NCBI GenBank assembly: GCA_946537565.1 | Contig: CAMNFW010000009.1 | Coordinates: 1 to 19,528 of the forward strand | Direction of reading: 5' to 3' | DNA: 19,528 nucleotides | From: an uncultured Ruminococcus sp. | GTDB lineage: Bacteria; Bacillota; Clostridia; Oscillospirales; Ruminococcaceae | Part shown: one piece after another, positions 7,852 through 15,708 of the stretch | Layout: each line of letters opens with the position of its first letter | How positions within the stretch are numbered: the first letter of the stretch is position 1 | The notes under the pieces: generated by a model | Databases searched by the model: none | Seen by the model: only the letters and a program-made list of their open reading frames with translations | Told to the model about the DNA's origin: nothing | Translations under genes and position numbers: made by a program

Positions 7852-7874
7852 GCTGGGAATGTAAGGGTGATCTT

Positions 7875-8279
7875 ATGACCGTTATAACTCTTTTAATTTT
7901 TATCTTTTTTTTGTCACTGCTTGCTGCTCTCGCTGTGATTTGTGTTAAGAGGGAGAAGATCGTTAATACTGTTCTGATGTCGCCTGATTCAGAAGAGGTA
8001 ATGGCTGTTATCCGGCAAAAAACTCCTAAATATCTGAAATATTATCTGGTTGAGCTTGATGTTCCGGCTAAAGATAAAAATATTATTGTACAGCATTATT
8101 TTACAAGAAATTATATTGACAATTACAGACCGGAAGAGGTCCCGGTGATGTACAGCGAAAAATCAGGGCTTACTGCTACTAAAGGTCAGCATGAGCTTAA
8201 AATGTTCAAAAGAGCTTTTATTATATTGTCTGCGGCAGCTGCAATATCCGGTGCTTTGTTTGTGTACAGCCTTATATAA
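7875..8279 (+). CDS. Two-helix membrane protein of unknown function
   Basis: A 134-residue protein with an N-terminal membrane helix (about 4-24) and a C-terminal one (about 113-133) enclosing a soluble segment of about 85 residues rich in Lys, Tyr and Glu. The ATG at 7875 is preceded by AAGGGTGA (7863-7870), a reasonable ribosome site. An in-frame TTG at 7839 would add 12 residues with no membrane or domain logic. No family is recognised. It lies in the argG-argH interval and is probably co-transcribed. The gap of 89 bases to argH contains only a weak inverted repeat and no clear promoter. Confidence 0.62.
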   Translation: MTVITLLIFIFFLSLLAALAVICVKREKIVNTVLMSPDSEEVMAVIRQKTPKYLKYYLVELDVPAKDKNIIVQHYFTRNYIDNYRPEEVPVMYSEKSGLTATKGQHELKMFKRAFIILSAAAAISGALFVYSLI

Positions 8280-8368
8280 TATCACCTTCAGGCACTGCAA
8301 ATCTATCGTTCATTTCCGAAATGCCGCAGTTGCAAAATTCTGAATTAACGTAAAGGAGTGTTACCGTT

Positions 8369-9760
8369 ATGGCTGACATGATGTGGGCAGGAAGATTTTC
8401 AAAGCAGGTGGACGAGACCGTTAATGCTTTCAATTCTTCGATCGCCTTCGACGGACGTATGTACCGTCATGATATACAGGGCAGTATCGCCCACGCCGAA
8501 ATGCTGGGAGACTGCGGGATAATTACTAAACAGGACAGCCTCGAAATTATCGGCGGTCTTAAAGATATTCTGGCGGATATTGATGCCGGAAAACTGGAGC
8601 TTGACCCTAATGCCGAGGATATCCATATGTTCGTTGAGGCTGAGCTTACCAGGCGCCTGGGCGATGTTGGAAAAAGACTCCATACTTCACGCTCAAGAAA
8701 TGATCAGGTGGCTGTCGATCTAAGGCTTTATCTCCGTGATGAGATCGCTGAGATAAAACAGCTGGTCATTAAGCTTGCTGATACCTTAATTAATATGGCT
8801 AAAGACCACACCGATACCATTATGCCCGGCTATACCCACCTCCAGCGTGCCCAGCCTATTACCTTCGCTCATCATCTTATGGCTTATGTCTGGATGCTGC
8901 TGCGTGACCTGGGAAGACTGGACGATGCCTGCGAAAGAATGAATGTGTGCCCGCTGGGAAGCGGTGCCCTCGCCGGTACCACCTACCATACCAACAGAAA
9001 ACAAACTTCCGATGCTCTCGGTTTCATTGAGCCTATGCCCAACAGCCTGGACGGTGTTTCCGACAGGGATTACTGCGTTGAGCTTTGCTGCGCCCTTTCT
9101 CTCCTTATGACCCACCTTTCTCGTTTCTCTGAGGAAATTATCCTCTGGTGCAGCTGGGAATTTAAATTCGTGGAGCTGGACGATGCCTTCGCTACTGGCT
9201 CTTCTATTATGCCCCAGAAGAAAAATCCCGATGTCACTGAGCTTATCCGTGGCAAGACTGGAAGAGTCAACGGCGATCTCGTTACCCTGCTGACTATGAT
9301 GAAGGGTCTGCCTCTTGCTTATAACAAGGATATGCAGGAGGATAAGGAAGCTGTATTCGATGCTGTTGATAATGTCAAGCTTTGCGTTAAAACCTTCATT
9401 CCTATGCTCGCAACTATGCGTGTTATCAAGGAGAATATGAGAAATGCTGCTGCAAGAGGATTTATCAATGCCACAGACTGTGCAGACTATCTCGTTAAAA
9501 AAGGTATGCCCTTCCGTGATGCTTACAAGATAACCGGTACTCTTGTGGCTGAGTGCATCGAAAAGGGTCTTACCCTCGAAACCCTTCCTATTGCCGATTA
9601 TAAGGCTAAAACTGAGCTTTTCACTGATGATGTATATGACGCTATAAGCCTCGATACCTGCGTAAGAGAAAGAAAATCTCAGGGCGGTCCTTCACCTGAT
9701 GAGGTCATCAGACAGATTGCTCTCGCTGAGGACAGACTTGGAGCTTTCAGGAATGACTAA
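8369..9760 (+). CDS. argH: Argininosuccinate lyase
   Basis: ArgH splits argininosuccinate into arginine and fumarate, the last step of the pathway. The 463-residue protein begins with MWAGRFSK, as ArgH proteins do. It shows TSRSRNDQVAVDLRLY, the GYTHLQRAQPITFAHH region with the catalytic His, and the superfamily signature GSSIMPQKKNPD at 277-288 with the flexible catalytic-serine loop. Length is normal for the fumarase/aspartase superfamily member. AAGGAG at 8353-8358 lies 10 nt before the ATG. The stop overlaps the start of the next gene (ATG at 9753) by 8 bases, which argues for translational coupling. Confidence 0.97.
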   Translation: MADMMWAGRFSKQVDETVNAFNSSIAFDGRMYRHDIQGSIAHAEMLGDCGIITKQDSLEIIGGLKDILADIDAGKLELDPNAEDIHMFVEAELTRRLGDVGKRLHTSRSRNDQVAVDLRLYLRDEIAEIKQLVIKLADTLINMAKDHTDTIMPGYTHLQRAQPITFAHHLMAYVWMLLRDLGRLDDACERMNVCPLGSGALAGTTYHTNRKQTSDALGFIEPMPNSLDGVSDRDYCVELCCALSLLMTHLSRFSEEIILWCSWEFKFVELDDAFATGSSIMPQKKNPDVTELIRGKTGRVNGDLVTLLTMMKGLPLAYNKDMQEDKEAVFDAVDNVKLCVKTFIPMLATMRVIKENMRNAAARGFINATDCADYLVKKGMPFRDAYKITGTLVAECIEKGLTLETLPIADYKAKTELFTDDVYDAISLDTCVRERKSQGGPSPDEVIRQIALAEDRLGAFRND

Positions 9761-10025
9761 AAAGGATATCGTCTTTACTATCGGTCTCACAATTCTTATG
9801 GGTATCATCTGGATAGTCGGAGAGCTGGTCATGGGACTATGGCTGGCTGTGGTCCCAAAGGTGCATATCTTCTGGGCTGTGGGAGTGGCAGTCCTGACTC
9901 TCAGCATCAGCGTGGCTCATTCTATGATGGAGGATAAGCACGATGATGAGGAGGACGCTCCCACTAAGTATGAACGGAAAGTCAGAAAAAGGCAGGAGCA
10001 TAAGGAAAATAAAAAGAAACACTGA
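9753..10025 (+). CDS. Small two-helix membrane protein with charged tail, unknown function
   Basis: A 90-residue protein with two membrane helices (about 7-30 and 37-57) and a strongly charged C-terminal tail: acidic DKHDDEED followed by a Lys/Arg-rich end. The ATG at 9753 overlaps the end of argH and has GGAG at 9740-9743, 9 nt upstream. An earlier in-frame ATG at 9699 lies deep inside argH without a ribosome site. The last residues, EHKENKKKH, point to a cytoplasmic tail that could bind nucleic acid, lipid head groups or a partner protein, but no family is recognised. Overlap with argH makes co-translation likely. Confidence 0.62.
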   Translation: MTKKDIVFTIGLTILMGIIWIVGELVMGLWLAVVPKVHIFWAVGVAVLTLSISVAHSMMEDKHDDEEDAPTKYERKVRKRQEHKENKKKH

Positions 10026-10036
10026 GGTGTGAAGCT

Positions 10037-10435
10037 GTGAAAAAAATTGTAAATGTGTTCGTGTGTAAAAAATGCGGCTTAGCAAACAGCAGCGCTGAAT
10101 GCAGTAACTGCGGCAGAATACTGTCAGAAGCCGACAGCAGAGAGCTTTCTCTTGAACACTGTCTGTATTGTGATTATCCGCCTGTCAGCTCAGATGAGGT
10201 CTTTTGCAGAAAATGCGGCAGAAAACTCGGCGAGGGTATTATTAAAGAATTCCTGCCGGATCAGGATTATTTCCAGTGTGTATATGGTCCGCCGCCGGTG
10301 AACAGACTTCATAAATGTGAAAACTGCGGATTTGAATGGAATAACTGTTATATGATAGACTGTGAGAAATTTTGCCCCGTCTGCGGCAGTGAGGTCAGTG
10401 TGACAGAAACAGATAACCAGGCGAGATTTCGCTGA
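10037..10435 (+). CDS. Triple zinc-ribbon protein of unknown function
   Basis: A 132-residue soluble protein built from three treble-clef or ribbon-type CxxC pairs. C10/C13 pair with C22/C25, C42/C45 with C57/C60, and C94/C97 with C113/C116; C104 and C109 are extra cysteines. Each set would hold one zinc ion. Start is GTG at 10037 with GAGGTG at 10024-10029. Such small multi-ribbon proteins often act as adaptors or in protein assembly, but the specific role is unknown. It sits between a membrane-protein gene and argC and ends 13 bases before the argC start, so it is part of the arginine transcript. Confidence 0.72.
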   Translation: MKKIVNVFVCKKCGLANSSAECSNCGRILSEADSRELSLEHCLYCDYPPVSSDEVFCRKCGRKLGEGIIKEFLPDQDYFQCVYGPPPVNRLHKCENCGFEWNNCYMIDCEKFCPVCGSEVSVTETDNQARFR

Positions 10436-10448
10436 AAGGATGATTATT

Positions 10449-11396
10449 ATGGCAACAAAGATATATATCGACGGTCAGGAGGGTACTACCGGCCTTAAAA
10501 TACTGGAGCGTTTTGAAGGAAGAAATGATATCGAAATAATGAAGATCAGCGAGGATAAGCGCAAAGACCCCGCTGAACGCAAAAGACTTATTAACAGTGC
10601 AGATTTCGTTTTTCTCTGCCTGCCGGACGATGCCGCAAGAGAAGCTGTGTCCTTCGTGGAAAATGATAATGTCCGTGTTATAGATGCTTCTACTGCTCAC
10701 AGAACCGCTCCCGGCTGGGATTACGGCTTCCCGGAGCTTTCAGATGAACATAGAGAAAATATCAAGGTTTCAAAGCGTGTGGCTGTTCCGGGCTGCTATG
10801 CCAGCGGCTTCAATTCAATTGTATTTCCTCTGGTCCGCACTAATGTTATACCGGCGGATTATCCGGTGTTTGCCTATGCCACCTCCGGCTACAGCGGTGC
10901 CGGCAAAAAAGCTATCGCTGTTTATGAAGGTGATGACAAACCCTTTGAATTCAACAGCCCAAGACAGTATGCCCTCTCTCAGCAGCATAAGCATCTGCCA
11001 GAAATGCAGGCTGTTCCCGGTCTTTTGTATAAGCCTATGTTCAACCCTATGGTCTGCGATTATTACAGCGGAATGGTTGTAAGCATTCCCATTCAGACAA
11101 GAACTCTCGGCGGCAATACCTCTGCCAGAGATATTCATAAAATGTTTGAAGCTTATTATGCCGGTGCTAAGCTCATAGAGGTAATGCCCCTGATGCCGGC
11201 GGAGGAACAGAAAAGCTTTTTCCTCGCTTCCAATACCCTCAGCGGTCAGAATAAAATGCAGATATTCGTTTTCGGTGACGATGAACAGGTGCTTATCTGC
11301 TCCCGTCTTGATAACCTGGGCAAGGGCGCAAGCGGTGCAGCTGTACAGTGTCTGAATATCATGATGGGCATTGATGAGACCACCGGTCTTATCTGA
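10449..11396 (+). CDS. argC: N-acetyl-gamma-glutamyl-phosphate reductase, type 2
   Basis: ArgC reduces N-acetylglutamyl phosphate to the semialdehyde with NADPH, the third step to ornithine. At 315 residues, and with an N-terminal nucleotide-binding turn reading IDGQEGTTGL instead of the common GxSGYTGxEL, it belongs to the shorter type 2 group. The catalytic cysteine is C116 in VPGCYASGFNS. HKHLPEMQ and the C-terminal LDNLGKGASGAAVQ stretch also match the family. The ATG at 10449 is 8 nt after AAGGA (10436-10440); the ATG at 10440 overlaps that site. The next gene starts 15 nt after its stop. Confidence 0.95.
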   Translation: MATKIYIDGQEGTTGLKILERFEGRNDIEIMKISEDKRKDPAERKRLINSADFVFLCLPDDAAREAVSFVENDNVRVIDASTAHRTAPGWDYGFPELSDEHRENIKVSKRVAVPGCYASGFNSIVFPLVRTNVIPADYPVFAYATSGYSGAGKKAIAVYEGDDKPFEFNSPRQYALSQQHKHLPEMQAVPGLLYKPMFNPMVCDYYSGMVVSIPIQTRTLGGNTSARDIHKMFEAYYAGAKLIEVMPLMPAEEQKSFFLASNTLSGQNKMQIFVFGDDEQVLICSRLDNLGKGASGAAVQCLNIMMGIDETTGLI

Positions 11397-11411
11397 TGCA
11401 GGGAGGTTTAT

Positions 11412-12092
11412 ATGAAAAAAGATACTACTGAGCCTTTGACTGAAGAAAATGAAGAGGAAAAAAACGGCATATCCTTCGGGGATATTTTATTCGCAGCCGG
11501 AATGGTGATCGTGTTCGCTGCCTTTGCTTTCTATGCCTTCATGCAGGGGACTGACAGAAGCCTCTATCTCTTCGGAAAAGTCTTCGACTGCTATACGGTA
11601 AGCTTCATCGCTATTTTCTTCATGGATCTGATCTATATCTTCGTGGCTAAATCCCGAAAAAAAGAGGACGGCTCTGTTAAATTGTTCCCGGTGATCGTGC
11701 TGACGGCGGCTCTTATTCTTATCGGTGCGCTGATAATTGCCGGCTTTGTCCGTGGCGCAAAAAATTGCAGGGTGTCCGAAAAGATCACCCTTGAGGACGG
11801 CAGAACAGTCTATCTCACTGAAACTGATCAGTATAACAAACAGACCGATATCGCTAAGGCTTATATCTCGGTCTATCAGATAAAGGGTATTACTGCAAAA
11901 CCCCTCGGTGAAATAGATGAGACCTTCTTCCTTAATTCTTGTCTGGAGGACGATGAGTACGCTTATACCTATGATCCGGACGAAAAAACCTTTGAACTGG
12001 AGCTGGCTTACGGAAAATTCGGCGACGATATCGTAAGCCTTAAGCCGGAATATGATACCGGCTCCCTTAAATATACTTTCAAGCTTAAATAA
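11412..12092 (+). CDS. Three-helix membrane protein with extracytoplasmic domain, unknown function
   Basis: A 226-residue protein. The acidic N-terminal segment (residues 1-20) is followed by three membrane helices (about 23-44, 60-79 and 91-113) and a soluble C-terminal domain of about 110 residues. That domain looks beta-rich (ITLEDGRTVYLTET, ISVYQIKG, KTFELELAYG). By the positive-inside rule the soluble domain faces outwards. GGGAGG (11401-11406) is 5 nt before the ATG. No family is recognised. It separates argC from argJ with only 15 and 12 bases on either side, so it must share their transcript. Confidence 0.7.
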   Translation: MKKDTTEPLTEENEEEKNGISFGDILFAAGMVIVFAAFAFYAFMQGTDRSLYLFGKVFDCYTVSFIAIFFMDLIYIFVAKSRKKEDGSVKLFPVIVLTAALILIGALIIAGFVRGAKNCRVSEKITLEDGRTVYLTETDQYNKQTDIAKAYISVYQIKGITAKPLGEIDETFFLNSCLEDDEYAYTYDPDEKTFELELAYGKFGDDIVSLKPEYDTGSLKYTFKLK

Positions 12093-12104
12093 CGGAGGAC
12101 AAAT

Positions 12105-13358
12105 ATGGAACTTAAAAAGACAGGCGATATTAAATTCGTGAAGGGCGGCGTGTGTGCTGCAAAGGGTTTCAAAGCTAACGGCGTGCAGTGCGGTCTCAGC
12201 CATGCCGGTGCTTCTGTGACTGCAAAGAAAAATGACCTTGCTCTTATTGTGGCTGATAAGGATTGTGCCGCAGCTGCTGTTTATACCACTAATAAAGTAA
12301 AAGGCGCTCCTATTCTTGTTACTAAGAAGCATATCAGTAACGGCAGAGCAAGAGCCGTTATCGTTAATTCAGTCAATGCAAATACCTGCAACCCAGACGG
12401 CGTTGAAAAGGCTGAAAAAATGTGTCAGCTGGCTGCTGATGAGCTTGGTCTTAAGCCAGAGGATATCATCGTTGCTTCTACAGGAGTTATTGGTCAGGTG
12501 CTTCCTATCGAACCTATCGCTAAAGGCATAAAGCCGCTGGCTGAGGGTCTTTCCTATAACGGAAATGCTGCCGCTCTTGAAGCTATTATGACAACTGATA
12601 CCCGTCCGAAAGAGGTCGCTGTTGAGTTTGAGATAGACGGAAGAATCTGCACTATGGGCGGTATGCTCAAAGGCAGCGGCATGATTCACCCGAATATGGC
12701 TACTACCCTTACCTTCATTACCACCGATGCTGATATTTCTCCGGAAATGCTCCAGAGAGCCCTGGACGATGTGGTAAAAGTAACCCTTAACCGTGTAAGC
12801 GTTGACGGCGATACTTCTACTAATGATATGGTCTGCATCATGGCTTCTGGTACCGCCGGAAACAAAACTGTCACCAAAGAGGACGGCGATTTCGGTATCT
12901 TCCAGAATGCCTTGTATAACATCATGCTGAACCTGGCAAGAATGATGGCAAGAGACGGCGAGGGCGCTACTAAGCTGGTGGAGTGTGCAGTTTCCGGTGC
13001 GGAAAATGACAAGACCGCTGAGATCGTTGCAAAATCTGTTATAACTTCCAGCCTGTTCAAATCTATGATCTTCGGTGAGGATGCTAATGCCGGCAGAATA
13101 TACTGCGCTATCGGTTATGCCGACGCTGATGTGGATATCAGTAAGGTAAGCTTCGATATGGTTTCTAAGGGCGGCAGGATTGCTCTCGGCAAGGACGGCT
13201 GTGTGCTGGAATTTGACGAGGAAGAGGCTAAAAAGGTTCTGGCTGAAGAGGAGATACAGGTTCTTATCACCCTCGGCAGCGGCGGCGGAAAAGCTGTATG
13301 CTGGGGCTGCGACCTGACCTATGATTATGTTAAGATTAACGGTGATTACAGAAGCTAA
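12105..13358 (+). CDS. argJ: Glutamate N-acetyltransferase / ornithine acetyltransferase ArgJ
   Basis: ArgJ moves the acetyl group from N-acetylornithine to glutamate, so the pathway recycles acetyl and needs no ArgE; bifunctional forms also use acetyl-CoA and replace ArgA. The 417-residue precursor has the autocleavage region KGSGMIHPNMATTLTF, where T200 after Ala should become the N-terminal nucleophile of the beta chain. TGVIGQVLP (about 127) supplies the oxyanion Thr-Gly pair. GGAGG (12094-12098) is 6 nt before the ATG. The residue after the MAT triad is Thr rather than the usual Met or Leu, a mild variation. Whether it is mono- or bifunctional cannot be read from sequence; the absence of argA nearby leans to bifunctional. 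Confidence 0.96.
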   Translation: MELKKTGDIKFVKGGVCAAKGFKANGVQCGLSHAGASVTAKKNDLALIVADKDCAAAAVYTTNKVKGAPILVTKKHISNGRARAVIVNSVNANTCNPDGVEKAEKMCQLAADELGLKPEDIIVASTGVIGQVLPIEPIAKGIKPLAEGLSYNGNAAALEAIMTTDTRPKEVAVEFEIDGRICTMGGMLKGSGMIHPNMATTLTFITTDADISPEMLQRALDDVVKVTLNRVSVDGDTSTNDMVCIMASGTAGNKTVTKEDGDFGIFQNALYNIMLNLARMMARDGEGATKLVECAVSGAENDKTAEIVAKSVITSSLFKSMIFGEDANAGRIYCAIGYADADVDISKVSFDMVSKGGRIALGKDGCVLEFDEEEAKKVLAEEEIQVLITLGSGGGKAVCWGCDLTYDYVKINGDYRS

Positions 13359-13438
13359 CTCATTATGCAGGATCCCCCTGACCCTGACTTATGAATATCA
13401 CTCTGGATTTAATAAATCAAAAAGGAGATATACATATA

Positions 13439-14305
13439 ATGGATAAAATTTCTAATACGGATAAGTCACAGATACTTATTGACGCTCTGCCGTATATTCA
13501 GAGATACAGCAATAAAGTCGTCGTTGTAAAGTATGGCGGAAATGCTATGACCAACAAGGAGCTTAAGGATGCTGTTATGACCGATATCGTCCTGCTTTCA
13601 CTGGTTGGCATCAAGGTCGTTCTCGTTCACGGCGGCGGCCCGGAAATAAACGATATGCTCAAAAAACTGAACATCGAAAGCCGGTTCATCAACGGTCTCA
13701 GATATACCGATGACGCTACTATCGACGTGGTGAAAATGGTTCTCGCCGGCAAAGTCAATAAAGAGCTGGTCCAGCTTCTCGCTCAGCATAACGGCAGCGC
13801 TGTGGGACTTTGCGGTATCGATGGCGAAATGCTGACCGCTGAGAAGAAAACTACCGATGACGGTCAGGATCTGGGCTGGGTCGGTGAGATAACTCATGTC
13901 AATACTAAGCCTATCCTCGATGCCCTCGAAAACGGCAACGTTCCCGTCATCGCTACCGTTGCTACCGATAAGGACGGCAATACCTACAACATCAACGCTG
14001 ATACCGCAGCCGCAAGAATTGCCGCTGAGCTTGGCGCTGAAAACCTTATCCTTATGACCGATATCGCTGGTCTCCTCAGAGATAAGGACGATCCTTCCAC
14101 CCTTATCCCAAAGGTTCAGGTCAGCGAGGTGCCTTTCCTTAAAATGCAGGGTATTATCTCAGGCGGTATGATACCTAAGATAGAATGCTGTGTTGAGGCG
14201 GTAAGACGTGGTGTGAAGGGCGCTGTTATCATCGACGGCAGAGTTCCTCATTCTATCCTCATTGAGATACTCTCTAATGAAGGCATCGGCACTCAGTTTG
14301 TCTGA
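13439..14305 (+). CDS. argB: Acetylglutamate kinase, arginine-sensitive type
   Basis: ArgB phosphorylates N-acetylglutamate, the committed step of the cyclic pathway. The 288-residue protein has KYGGNAM (31-37), VHGGGPEIN (63-71) and the C-terminal DGRVPHSILIEIL and EGIGT elements of the family. It also carries the N-terminal helix ILIDALPYIQRYSNKVVVVK that is typical of hexameric, arginine-inhibited kinases such as those of Pseudomonas and Thermotoga and absent from the E. coli enzyme. Feedback inhibition by arginine is therefore likely (inference). AAGGAG at 13422-13427 precedes the ATG at 13439; an in-frame ATG at 13391 lies upstream of that site. The 80-base gap after argJ holds no clear promoter. 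argB is the last gene before the argD promoter. Confidence 0.95.
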   Translation: MDKISNTDKSQILIDALPYIQRYSNKVVVVKYGGNAMTNKELKDAVMTDIVLLSLVGIKVVLVHGGGPEINDMLKKLNIESRFINGLRYTDDATIDVVKMVLAGKVNKELVQLLAQHNGSAVGLCGIDGEMLTAEKKTTDDGQDLGWVGEITHVNTKPILDALENGNVPVIATVATDKDGNTYNINADTAAARIAAELGAENLILMTDIAGLLRDKDDPSTLIPKVQVSEVPFLKMQGIISGGMIPKIECCVEAVRRGVKGAVIIDGRVPHSILIEILSNEGIGTQFV

Positions 14306-14427
14306 TAAATTTTAATAAATATACCTGCGAATTTTACGAAAAAGTAAAGTTGTTAACACTAATTATTATGCAACATAAATCAGTTAACGTCGAAACAAAA
14401 AATTTACGCAATTGATTTGCAGAGATA

Positions 14428-14457
14428 TTGATTTTAATGTGCATTCAGCGTTATAAT
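14428..14457 (+). promoter_or_regulatory. Putative argD promoter with a degenerate ARG box in the spacer
   Basis: TTGATT at 14428-14433 and TATAAT at 14452-14457 are 18 bp apart. Between them TTAAT-GTGC-ATTCA (14434-14447) matches the ARG box halves with one mismatch, though the centre is not A/T only. The 234-base interval from 14306 also has two GTTAAC sites (14352 and 14383, 31 bp apart); no intrinsic terminator for argB is evident. Confidence 0.45.
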
Positions 14458-14539
14458 TGTATAGTGGATATTTTTATTACAGATAATGATCTAAAAAAAA
14501 TAACCGCCCATTTTTTACTTGATTTTCGGAGATGTTACT

Positions 14540-15706
14540 ATGAATACAATTGATAAATTCAATGAACACGTTGTCCATTCCTACGGCAGGTATCCCCTGG
14601 TCATGGATAATGGCAGCGGCAGAAGATGTTCAGATGAAAATGGAAAAGAATATATCGACTTCGGCAGCGGAATCGGTACAAATTCCCTGGGCTACTGCGA
14701 TGAAAAATGGGCTGACGCAGTATGTAGGCAGGTGCGTACTCTTCAGCATAATTCAAATTATTATTATACTGCTGTTCAGGCTGAATTCGCTGAAAAGCTC
14801 TGCAATACCGCAGGCTATGAGAGCGTTTTCTTCTGCAACAGCGGCGCTGAGGCTAATGAGTGTGCTATAAAAACTGCAAGAAAATACAGCTTTGATAAAT
14901 ACGGCAAGGGCAGACATAATATCATTACACTCGTTAACTCCTTCCACGGCAGAACTATGGCTACCCTTTCTGCTACCGGTCAGGACGTTTTCCATAACTA
15001 CTTCTTCCCATTTCTTGAGGGATTCATTTATTCCCCTGCAAACGATATCAAGGCTCTCGAAGAAAAGCTTGATGATACTGTCTGTGCCGTTATGATAGAG
15101 TATATCCAGGGCGAGGGCGGTGTCAATACCCTTGATAAGGAATTTGTTGACACTATTTACTCTATCTGCTCACAGAAGGATATCCTCGTCATTGCTGATG
15201 AGGTGCAGTCCGGTGTCGGCAGAACAGGCAAATTCCTTGCAGGTGAATGGTACGGAAAAAAAGCTGATATAACTACCCTCGCTAAAGGTATCGCCGGCGG
15301 TCTTCCTATGGGAGCCTGCCTGTTCAGCGAAAAGGTTAAGGACGTTTTAACTCCCGGTACCCACGGCTCTACTTTCGGCGGAAACCCCGTTTCCTGCGCC
15401 GGCGGACTTGCTGTGCTGGAAAGATTGAATTCGGACGGCTTCCTGGAGCAGGTAAGCGAAAAGGCTGAGTACATAAGAAATATCCTTATGTCTTCTCCTG
15501 AGGTCGCTTCTGTCAGCGGTAAGGGACTTATGATAGGCATCAGTCTTAAAACTAAAAAAGCAGCGGATATCGCCGGAAAAGCCCTTGAAAAAGGTCTGCT
15601 GGTGCTGACCGCTAAGGATAAGGTCAGACTTCTTCCGCCTCTTACTATCTCTAAAGATGAGCTGGACGAAGGCCTTAAGATACTTTTGGGCATACTGGAG
15701 GAATGA
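14540..15706 (+). CDS. argD: Acetylornithine aminotransferase
   Basis: ArgD is a PLP enzyme that converts N-acetylglutamate semialdehyde to N-acetylornithine with glutamate as amino donor. The 388-residue protein starts with the typical HVVHSYGRYPLVMD segment. It shows SGAEANECAIKTARKY for phosphate binding, SFHGRTMATLSATGQ, and DEVQSGVGRTGKF with the cofactor Asp. The PLP lysine is K249 in TLAKGIAGG. The ATG at 14540 is 8 nt after GGAG (14528-14531); a TTG at 14519 upstream is rejected. argD opens a second arginine unit that continues into argF. The stop overlaps an in-frame-shifted ATG of the next gene, whose better start is 2 nt past the stop. Confidence 0.95.
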   Translation: MNTIDKFNEHVVHSYGRYPLVMDNGSGRRCSDENGKEYIDFGSGIGTNSLGYCDEKWADAVCRQVRTLQHNSNYYYTAVQAEFAEKLCNTAGYESVFFCNSGAEANECAIKTARKYSFDKYGKGRHNIITLVNSFHGRTMATLSATGQDVFHNYFFPFLEGFIYSPANDIKALEEKLDDTVCAVMIEYIQGEGGVNTLDKEFVDTIYSICSQKDILVIADEVQSGVGRTGKFLAGEWYGKKADITTLAKGIAGGLPMGACLFSEKVKDVLTPGTHGSTFGGNPVSCAGGLAVLERLNSDGFLEQVSEKAEYIRNILMSSPEVASVSGKGLMIGISLKTKKAADIAGKALEKGLLVLTAKDKVRLLPPLTISKDELDEGLKILLGILEE

Positions 15707-15708
15707 GC

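Noticed and set aside
8280..8368. Weak GCACTGC...GCAGTTGC inverted repeat before argH as a promoter or operator.
   Set aside because: The pairing is imperfect with a long loop, and no -35/-10 pair or ARG box is seen; argH probably uses the argG transcript.
11487..12332. Long open frame on the minus strand (281 codons) opposite the 226-residue membrane gene and the start of argJ.
   Set aside because: It crosses two well-supported plus-strand genes with good ribosome sites, and its product shows no domain or signal.
13422..13437. The argB ribosome site region AAGGAGATATACATAT is identical to the phage T7 gene 10 / expression-vector leader, with a GGATCC site nearby.
   Set aside because: The flanking argJ and argB sequences are continuous and native in style, the match stops before the start codon (TAATGG instead of TATGG spacing), and AT-rich ribosome sites can arrive at it by chance; no other vector sequence is present.
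14352..14388. Two GTTAAC sites as a possible BirA (biotin) operator.
   Set aside because: Firmicute BirA operators pair TTGTTAAC with GTTAACAA at a shorter spacing; here the gap is 25 bases, the second half-site does not continue as AA, and no biotin gene follows.
14495..14516. AT-only hairpin (AAAAAAT / ATTTTTT) just upstream of the argD ribosome site.
   Set aside because: Seven A-T pairs with an 8-nt loop are too weak to act as a terminator or riboswitch, and homopolymer runs give such pairing by chance.
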